DNA of 64,000 nucleotides from Marsupella aquatica (Eukaryota > Marchantiophyta). The stretch lies in the NCBI GenBank assembly GCA_973895155.1, contig OZ316892.1, positions 18,910,001-18,974,000 of the forward strand, read 5' to 3'. A program made the translations under genes and the position numbers. The notes under the pieces are model-generated. The model saw only the letters and a list, made by a program, of their open reading frames with translations. It had not been told where the DNA came from and searched no databases. Positions within the stretch are counted from its first letter, which is position 1. Each line of letters starts with the position of its first letter. Positions 56,074 through 64,000 of this stretch are shown piece by piece.

Positions 56074-59000
56074 ACATATACCATTAGGATCAAACTTCAG
56101 CGTGGAAGGAAATTATTCCTAACAAGTCAATGCTTAAGAACACGCCTAAATTTGAATCCAACTTAACATACATGTGAATCTCACAATATCAACCTATAAA
56201 TGTATCTTGAAGGTTTGCCAAAATCCTTCGACGCCATCCTCATTGCATTGCTAAGACACCAAGCTCGACAGTTCAAAGACCACAGGGAAAAACAATTCAG
56301 TTGATGTCAAACTTGTAAGTTTTGAATGATAAACAATAAAAATAATACTGAGAGTTCCAAATGTTTCCTCCCTTAAAATGAGTGCATCGCTAAATGAATC
56401 CATCGAAGAGCAACTTACAATCAAACAAATGAAAATAGTGTGTCCATGTCCTGAGAGCTTGCCTCCATCGAACTAATCTAAATTTAGGGCCACCACTCCA
56501 TATATCCACTCCGTCATACTCACTCCATATGAGGGGGAAGATTCACAGACGACTCACAATAATGTCCAAGCAGAAAACCAACAGCAGAAATGAGCAATCA
56601 GAACAGAAATGACAAGAGCGGGGTACAATAATTCATAGCGTAATTAGCAGACTCTGTGTCTTTACCGGTTTGAATTGGAATAGAATAAAATTATGAAAAC
56701 TGGGGATTGGAGCCCGCTACCCTCGATAAGTTTTGGATCAAACTGTGGGGGACTGTGGGGGTCGAAGACAATCATACTGTTAGGCTTCTGATTCCCGCTC
56801 AGTTGCACGCACCAGTGATCCCCATCAATCCACAAGTTTTCGAAAATACCATCCTTCCCCAGGACCAGAACTGAATATTTTATATCTTTCAGTCTGTTTA
56901 CCATCAAAAAGCAAAAGCTTCAATGTATGACGGTGATGCGATGAGTGAGTCTAATGATTCTGTCTTCGAGCTAGGTGAGTCAGACTGGAAAATCTACGAT
57001 AACTGAGCGCAGCCAGGAATGATCGACGAGAGGAGTCAGACGTTTGCGTGATGACGAATCAGCAACAGCGAAAAATCTCAGTAGGCTGAACTTAGCTCAG
57101 CTTCCCAGGCACTACCAACAATTCTCGTGAGCAACCAAAGATTCACCGACAGTACTTACAGGTTCAATTGCTATCCTGTGCAATCTCTATTCTCTGTTCC
57201 ATTGTTTACTGAACTTTGCACGGGTGAGACTTTGTCAGCGTGGGTGTTGCTGTACTCCAACTTACTTGCTTCTGTTGAGGGTGGTCCTGTTCTGTCCACA
57301 GGCACTCCGTTTAGTGTTTTACGGATAGCTTGTGTTGTGTCCATTCAAGTCTGCTGCCTCCCTACCCCCTTCCCTCCAATTCTCCCTCCCTGCATAGACG
57401 TACTTAGACGGGACAGACATACATATATGGTGGTGTCTCAGGTGCTCCTAAGTCTGGTTGGGGATTTAGGGTGAGTGGAGACAATGGATTGCATCATGTA
57501 CCGGAGACCATACCGTCGATTGCAGTCCTCAAAATTGATTTCTGCTGTAATCACACATCCGAATGTGGTAATATATGGTGTGCATTCATTGACAAAAGAA
57601 AATAGCTAGATTTATCATGGTATGGAGGGATGTTGTGCATTTACCGGGGCCGAAATTGATGGTGCATAGATGCAATTACATGCCGTGCACGACCGATCAT
57701 CGCGAGTGAACTGCAGATTTTTGGTATATGCGTTCTTGGGCTGCTGGTTGCATCTTGAAGTCGAGGGGGGGGGGGGGAACTACTTTCCTGATTACAGTTA
57801 AACCGCACCTGGATCGAGAAGATGGTCTCGTTCTGGAAGCAACAAGAAACTGACATCAATCTGACTCCAATTGTCTTATTTGCTGTCCACTAGAGCTGGT
57901 GTTTCGGTAGATTAACATGATGGGAGTCGAAATAAATATGTATGAGTCATACCGAGCAGAAGGGGGCCATACCGGGAGTCCTGCCCCAACAGCCAAGAAA
58001 CACAATAAAGGGTACGAACAGAAGAAAAATTAGGGAAGACCAAAGAGCCGGGGAGGATGAAGCTTATGAAAATACACAAGTGGGTGGAGCACAGTTTTGA
58101 GGTTTTGAGCTAACAGTGCCTAAAGTAGTTATCTTCAATGCCTCCCTTCTGACTGAGATCCGGCACAACACAGGAGACAATGTTTTTGAAGTCGTCAACT
58201 TTCTAGAGTTCCAGCGTAGTATTGTTTTTGACGCAGCCTACCTGCCACAGGATATGTCCGTTTTCTCGACCTGCTTCATCATAACTTCTCGTCACATTCA
58301 CTACACTGACCAGTTTAGGGTTTCACTAAATTTTGCGCGGAAGTTTTTCCCACATTTCTGCATGGCATTGTGTCAGCCCAGCATTTTGAAGGTCAGATAA
58401 AGCCAAGATATTCCAAGGGTCTTTCTTGGTTTCTCAGTTTGTACTATGGATGTTTTACGAGTGCAATCTTTGTTATGGTTAGGATTTTTAATTTGGTTGG
58501 AAAATTATGATGTCGAACGTCCAGATAATGACACAGCGTACATGATTGTGATTTCTCGGAAAACGTTCAAATTGACTGGTTAGGGTTTCTAAGGATATTG
58601 TTAACATTTCGTTCGGCAAATAATTGGAAAAGTAAAAAACGAGTTGCTAGGGTTTAAAAAATGAACAATAGGAAGAATGAAGTGCAGCTTAAAGAATATA
58701 GGGGAAAAGTAAATCAGATTGCTATCAACAAGTGTTTCAACTAGAAATTCATTCCATTGGAAAAAGCACGGTAGCAACAGAGCAATATTTCCGTCGATTG
58801 TTTCATTAAATGAGCAATATTTGAATGGAGCAGTAATGGGCGACCTTCGAATGTGGCTGATCTGCACACATTGACCTACGATGACGCCCTGCCATCTCCC
58901 TATCACCTAACTGTCGTTATGAAGCAATTACTTTCAGCTCAATAGATGTGCATGAGTTGCTAACAGAACCGCACTGGTTTTCCATATACTATCGTCAAAA

Positions 59001-59140
59001 TAGCTCAGGAGACTGTTTTGTACAATCGTCAAATAGCCGACATACAACTTCTAGCTTTGTACGTGATAGTGGGAAAACTATTGAGTAGAATCAAGAAATC
59101 TACTCTCGTCCGGTGACACCGACTTTCATGAGAAATAAAT
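56074..59140. other. No gene recognised
   Basis: Contains a run of about 13 G at 57764-57776. The short open frame 56662-56907 (minus) is unrecognised. Confidence 0.4.
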
Positions 59141-60099
59141 CTACTTTTGGCCGGTTAATGCATCCTTCACTCCCAAAGTCGCTCCCGTCACTGTGTCAAT
59201 GCCCTGCGCAAAACTCAAAACAAGTAAAATGTGAATACGCTACTCCTTCGATTTCACCAAGTTGCAGAGGAAAACGAACAGGGCACTTGCATTCGACGCA
59301 CAACCTAAGAACATTGTTATACAGATCCATGCATGAGGAACAGAACCGATCAACCAGTTCAACTAATTCTTTCCCGGACACATCCAATGCCCATTTTTTT
59401 AAATGAGGCATAGAGGGAAACATGTTCGCAAAAGCGGACAACGAAGAAATCATATCGAAGAGAGACATTTACCGTCTGCAAATATCCCTTCGTCGTATCT
59501 TTGCCTGCAGCGGCGGAATCACTGGTGGTCTGACCAGCTTGGGCGGCCTTATCGGAAGCGACGTTCTTCGTATCCTGGGCGGTGGCGCTGGTCTTCTGCC
59601 CAGCTTGTCCTAGGGTGTTGGACACATATTGCCCAGCCTTGCTCGTCGTATCGACGACGTAGTCTTTCCCTTGGTAAGCCTTGTCAGCGAAAGTGTCTTT
59701 CGCTCCCACCGCTGTATCGGTTCCCGTTTGTGCACCACTGGCGGCAGTCTGCTTCCCCGAGTTCAATGTGTCGGACCCATACTGAGTAGCCTGTCCGGCA
59801 TAACTCTTAGCAGTGTCGACCGCCTGGCCGGCATAGGTCTGGGCAGTGCCAACGACGTTCGAGGCAACAGATTTCGCCTGGTCCCATATTCCAGCAGCGT
59901 TCGATTGAGTCGTTCCAGCGGTATCCGAGGCTACTTGCTGCGTCTTCCCAGCCGCATCCGCTGCTGTTTGCGGCGTCTTCCCTGCGTAATCAGAGGCCGT
60001 TTGCTGCGTCTTCCCTGCGTAATCTGTGGCAGTTCCCTTCACATTGGCAGCGGCACCACCTGCGGTGTTTGCGGCCTTGTCATACTGCTCGCTCGACAT
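59141..60099 (-). CDS. Group-3 LEA (LEA_4-type) protein, two exons
   Basis: Exon 1 is 60099-59473 (MSSEQYDKAANTAGG...), with donor GTAAAT. The acceptor TTTTGCGCAG is followed by exon 2, 59203-59141 (GIDTVTGATLGVKDALTGQK, stop), phase 0, for 229 residues. The protein is built of Ala/Thr/Lys/Gln-rich 11-mer-like repeats such as YAGKTQQTASD, DTAKSYAGQATQ and DTKNVASDKAAQ, with no Cys and few hydrophobics. This is typical of late-embryogenesis-abundant group 3 proteins, which protect membranes and proteins during drying by folding into amphipathic helices. There is no signal peptide, so it is probably cytosolic. Reading through the donor would give a hydrophobic unrelated tail, which supports the intron. 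The upstream region has a cluster of ABA-response motifs. Confidence 0.88.
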
Positions 60100-60354
60100 C
60101 TTGTTTGAACTGAATGGAATTCCTGAGAATTACTCGAGAGAACGAGATAAAAACTGAATCCGGAAGGAGTGTGACCCTCGAAGCAAGGCAAGAACTGGAG
60201 ATGCGGCAACGAAATGAGAATAGAATTCTGATGAGTGAGTTCGAATTCTTGAATGAAAAGCTCTGGAATGAAAAGTTGAGGTAGTGTCGACGATGAAATG
60301 CGGAGGGGTTCTTGTAGTGCTGGCGGGGCCTTGTGTCTTGGACGCAGGGGGTGG

Positions 60355-60512
60355 CACGTGGATATCCACGTGTCGCTTTCGCACAATTCGCCGATTCAGC
60401 CAAGGCACGTGTCGATATTCCATGCGCGAAGGCCTCGATGTCGATCCTGGACATTGATCTCACCGACTGGATCGGTCATCTATTGTCCTGACCAGTTAAT
60501 GAGCACCACGTG
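60355..60512 (-). promoter_or_regulatory. ABRE/G-box cluster upstream of the LEA gene
   Basis: CACGTG at 60355-60360, 60367-60372, 60406-60411 and 60507-60512, 256-413 bp upstream of the ATG. The first two form a perfect 18-bp palindrome CACGTGGATATCCACGTG. CACGTG(G/T) cores are bound by bZIP (ABI5/AREB) factors, so ABA and drought induction is likely. No clear TATA box seen. Confidence 0.75.
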
Positions 60513-61443
60513 GGCCCAGGTTATTCGCCGGCTGACCGTTTACGAAGCGCTGATTGGCTGGCGTGAGGTATACGAATGATACACGGCCCATGCCCCATGA
60601 TGGCTGACCGTTGGCCCCCTCCGCGTAGTACCTTAACCGGGGAGTTAACCAGGGTAGTTTGTCATCGTGTCAGGTTCTAACGTTCTAACGGACATGTCAA
60701 TTGATGCACAGAGGTGAAGTCGAGTGTCCGAGTGAGGTACCAAACCTTGGCACCGACACTTTCTAATTTATAATTTAAATACCATGATGCCCCGGGATGG
60801 ACCACAAATGTTAAACAAATAACTAAGACGGAGCAATCTCGAAACATTAGTCTGAAATTCGAATAATGTACTTCCTGTGTACCAATTGTCACCTTTTTTG
60901 AGTCTCAAATGTTGTTAGGTCCCTCTGAATTGCATGGTCAAACCTGTGGTCTATCTGAGCCTCAACATTATACTCTAGTACATATGTATTTTTCAAAACT
61001 TCATATAATTCCATCTAAATACTGATTGACTAGGTCAAAATGTGTATGTCTATTTTGGGTAGTTGTAGCATGCAAACAAACAGTGGAAAAAAATCTAACA
61101 TGAGGGGAAAAATTATTCACAACACCTTGTTTTTTCCCTCATAAAATGGAAAAACCCATACACCACTTTGCTAGCAAACTCACTCTCTAGCTAGCCAAAA
61201 CCTTAAATGGGAGAAGAGTACCGCATGCCAAGGGCACATTGAGACAATTGTTCTACTACTGTCCACGGTTGCTACCACATTGGACTCAACTCAAACACAT
61301 TGTTGTCTGCACTAGTCTGAACAAGGCTGTCAAGTGCTCCTTTTCTAGCAAATAGATAAAGATATTTGGTCAGGAAACTGCAACCTTGGCTTCCTTCTCC
61401 TCATCCATGAGATGCTCACCACCATTTGGACTGAGCAAAGACA
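60513..61443. other. No gene seen
   Basis: AT-rich spacer between the LEA promoter and copia-2. Confidence 0.5.
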
Positions 61444-61864
61444 TGTTGGGTATTTACTCTTACGTCTAGGTTAGGTATGACGTGGTTGGTACAACAACGT
61501 GGGTTGGTACAACTACGTGGTTAGGTACAACTACGTGATTAGGTACAACTATGTGGTTAGGTACAACTACGTGATTAAGTACAACTATGTGGTTAGGTAC
61601 AACTAAGTTGCACACTATATCATAAGAGGCATGTGTGCTTGGAGAGGTAGAACCAAGGCTCATTGTTATGGAGTCACTTGAGAGATAGGGAGAGCTTACA
61701 CTGTGGAGACTCGGTATAGCCGACGGGCTTAGAGTTCAGTAAAGCTCTCTTGTGTGTTCCCGTGGACGTAGCCTCAAGGAGGTGAACCACGTATCTCTTG
61801 TGTCGACTATTGTGCGTTGGATGGTTCATGGGCTTGCCGTTGCGATCGTCGTCTATGCTCAACA
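61444..61864 (+). repeat. Copia-2 5' LTR
   Basis: 421 bp, TGTTGGGTATTT...ATGCTCAACA, with TGTTG/CAACA inverted ends and the primer-binding site just inside. The U3 side holds an 18-bp tandem array. The other LTR lies beyond the window. Confidence 0.85.
61469..61608. repeat. 18-bp tandem array in copia-2 LTR, ~7 units
   Basis: Units of GTGGTTAGGTACAACTAC, alternating GTGGTTAGG and GTGATTAGG forms. Its position upstream in the LTR suggests an enhancer-like array. Confidence 0.9.
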
Positions 61865-61866
61865 AT

Positions 61867-61878
61867 TGGTATCAGAGC
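61867..61878 (+). other. Primer-binding site (tRNA-iMet), copia-2
   Basis: TGGTATCAGAGC two bases after the LTR. Confidence 0.95.
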
Positions 61879-62435
61879 ATGCTTGGGAGGTGACGTATGT
61901 TCGTGACGGGATTTCATGACGGTTTTTCCAGCGTTGAGTGTTGGTGGATTTTCCAGAGTTCCATCGCATGGAACTTGGAGTTTATGGGCTCAACGGATAG
62001 ATCAGGGCAAGAGCTTTCTAACGGTGTGAAGAAATCGTTGAACGGAGCTCGTGGTGCAGAGAGATCTAAGTTTTCGTCGTTCTGGATTTTGTGAAGAAAG
62101 TTGGCAATCGACTCGGAGGGAGAAGCGTCAAGTGTTTTGACTCAACGGAGAGATTGAGGCAAGATGATTGTTTTTGAGTCCGGGATTGGCTCTTTGATGC
62201 AAAGAGGAAGGCTAAGCAAAATCAATTACCTTGTTGGACTTGGTGACGGCACCAAGTGCAATTGATCAACATTCGTTGTTGACAAGACGTGGAACTTGAA
62301 GCACGAGGATCACCGTGGAGGTTTCAGGGGCAGAGAGAGGAGCAGGAGGAAGAGCACGTGACACCGATACCATCACCGGTGCGGCGTGTGGTGGAGGAAG
62401 CAGTACTACTACCGGAGCTCACGGTAAAGAAGAAG

Positions 62436-64000
62436 ATGGGGACTTTCAAGCTTGGGGGACCCAAGTATGAAGTGACAAAGTATGATGGGCGCTCTGACTA
62501 CTTCCTATGGGAGAAGCAGGTGAAGGGAGTGCTTTATGCGTCAGGGATGGGCCAACTGCTGAGCCCTCGTGAAGACGATGTTGATGAGAAACAATGCGAC
62601 CGCATGCAGGAGCAGGGAGTGTGGTGTGTTACACTCTATCTCATGCCTCCCATCATCAAGCAGTTAGGTGCACATAAGGATTGCATGTCCTTGTTTGCGG
62701 AATTGCAGAGCAAGTATCACCGCAAGGAGTTGTCGAACCGGCTCTACACTTCCTACAAACTGATGAGTTTCAGGATGAAGGAATCTGGTACGAAGTTGCA
62801 AGACCATGTGGATGCTTTCAACGACATGGTCGTTGACTTGGAAAACCTTGGGGAGACTTTGAATGATGAGACGAAGGCTCTGCAGCTTCTTAGTTCATTG
62901 CCTCCATCTTACCAGTCCCTATCACGAGTGTTGTTGCATCGTGATAGGGATACCATTTCATACAATGACGTGGTAAGTTCTCTGCTTAGTGATGATCTTC
63001 AGCAGAAGATGCACATCACGTCACAGCCTTCATCATCTGGTGCTGCCCTCAATGTTAACCGTGGGAGGAGTATGCAGCGACCAACTGGGGACCGTAGAAC
63101 CCAGTTTAGATCTAAATCCAGATCTAAGTCCAAGGGTAAATCCCCTCAGAGGAGGCAGGTGACATGTTGGAAGTGCAACCAAGTTGGACACTTCAAGCGA
63201 GACTGTAAGGGAAAGGCAGCGGAAACTTCATCGGCAAATGTGGCTAGGGCTGATGGAGAAGCTGATTTACTCAATGATAAGTATGTTTTATGAAGCTGGG
63301 GGTATGCCCTGTGCACGTCATCTAGGAGAGCAGATGATGTGTGGATTCTTGATTGTGCTTGCTCTTTTCATATTTGTTACATTCGTGAGTTTTTCAGTTC
63401 TTACTCTGTTTCAAACGGTTCAGTTCTGATGGGAAATGATCACTCCTGTCAAATTGAGGGAATTGGGTCTGTGAAGATTCAAATGTTTGATGGCGCTGTG
63501 CGCACAGTGTCCGGAGTCAGGTATGTACCTGGCATGCGTAAGAATCTGATTTCACTCGGTGTGTTGGATTCAAATGGTCATCAATGGAGCGTTATTGATG
63601 GTGAACTTCAAGTCAGGTCGGGAGAGACAGTGATTTTGAAGGGGAGTAGACAAAAGAATTTGTATGTGTTACAGGGCAATACTGTATGTGGAGAGGCCAA
63701 TGTAACCAAGTCTCACGAGGAGATGACTCAACTGTGGCATTCACGGCTAGGCCACATGAGTGAGAAGGGTTTGGCTATCTTACGGAAGAATGGACTCATT
63801 TCTGATTTGCAATCTTGTAAATTAGAGTTTTGTGAGCATTGCATTCTTGGAAAGCAGCATCGTCGTGCTTTTGGTGTTGGAACTCATCGTTCCAAAGCGG
63901 TTCTTGAGTACATACATAGTGACGTGTGGGGTCCATCCCCGACTCCCTCACACTCTGGAAAGTTGTACTATGTATCATTTATTGATGATTACTCAAGATT
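62436..64000 (+). CDS. Copia-2 gag-pol polyprotein with an in-frame UGA; continues off window
   Basis: First ATG at 62436 (MGTFKLGGPKYEVTKYDG); the frame is open from about 62289 without an ATG. Gag has the LQLLSSLPPSYQSLSRVLL and SSLLSDD motifs, an SR/SK-rich stretch and a CCHC knuckle CWKCNQVGHFKRDC. An in-frame TGA (63291-63293) follows, after which the same frame runs to the window end without another stop: protease VWILDCACSFHIC, VRTVSGVRYVPGMRKNLISL, the GAG-pre-integrase LWHSRLGHMSEKGLAIL and integrase HSDVWGPSP and FIDDYSR. Copia elements make gag and pol as one polyprotein. A UGA here would abort pol unless read through. RT and RNase H lie outside the window. Confidence 0.85.

Noticed and set aside
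61466-61663. Minus-strand frame with repeated VVVPNHV
   Set aside because: Direct consequence of the 18-bp repeat in the LTR.

Overview
The window looks like nuclear DNA of a land plant. Evidence: spliced genes with GT-AG introns, a complete OVATE-family (OFP-type) gene, a group-3 LEA gene whose upstream region carries G-box/ABRE motifs, Ty1/copia elements primed by initiator-tRNA-Met (TGGTATCAGAGC), and plant-type En/Spm (CACTA) proteins. The unusual mobile families (DUF7869-like, a ParB-like protein, a Kolobok-like transposase) lead me to suspect a non-flowering plant (bryophyte, lycophyte or fern). That is inference and the species cannot be fixed from this text.

Layout. 1-3294: right half of a CACTA element, ending exactly inside a ParB-like gene (3295-4886, minus). 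5040-5590: C-rich minisatellite. 6475-10655: composite of an unknown basic ORF, a Ty3/gypsy RNase H fragment, an inverted block (DUF7869-like exon plus copia gag/protease) and the main DUF7869-like gene. 11672-12064: candidate short Helitron. 13493-16756: six-exon Kolobok-like transposase gene, followed on the other strand by three tandem paralogues of an unrecognised family of about 130 residues (17376-18941). 19918-21571: second CACTA fragment, whose end cuts a copia element (21572-27665, minus) that itself carries a 376-bp MITE. 29545-31857: decayed PIF/Harbinger transposase and Myb-like ORF. 35777-37921: OVATE gene with long upstream repeats. 39567-45905: small MITEs and an ~80-bp satellite. 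49940-54000: tandem repeats, a 5'-truncated LINE and a tRNA-derived SINE, both with clear target-site duplications, and an inverted-repeat block. 59141-60099: LEA gene with its promoter. 61444-64000: 5' half of a second copia element, running off the right edge.

Only the OVATE and LEA genes look like intact host genes. Almost everything else is transposable-element DNA in various stages of decay. Nested insertions give relative ages: CACTA into the ParB-like gene, CACTA and a hAT-like MITE into copia, LINE into a tandem repeat, MITE into the satellite. Most premature stops are TAG or TGA where the family has Gln or Arg, as expected from C-to-T decay of methylated DNA.

For follow-up I rank highest: (1) an in-frame UGA at the same position of the gag-pol junction in two diverged copia copies; (2) the triplicated unknown gene family beside the Kolobok-like gene; (3) the Kolobok-like and ParB-like genes themselves.
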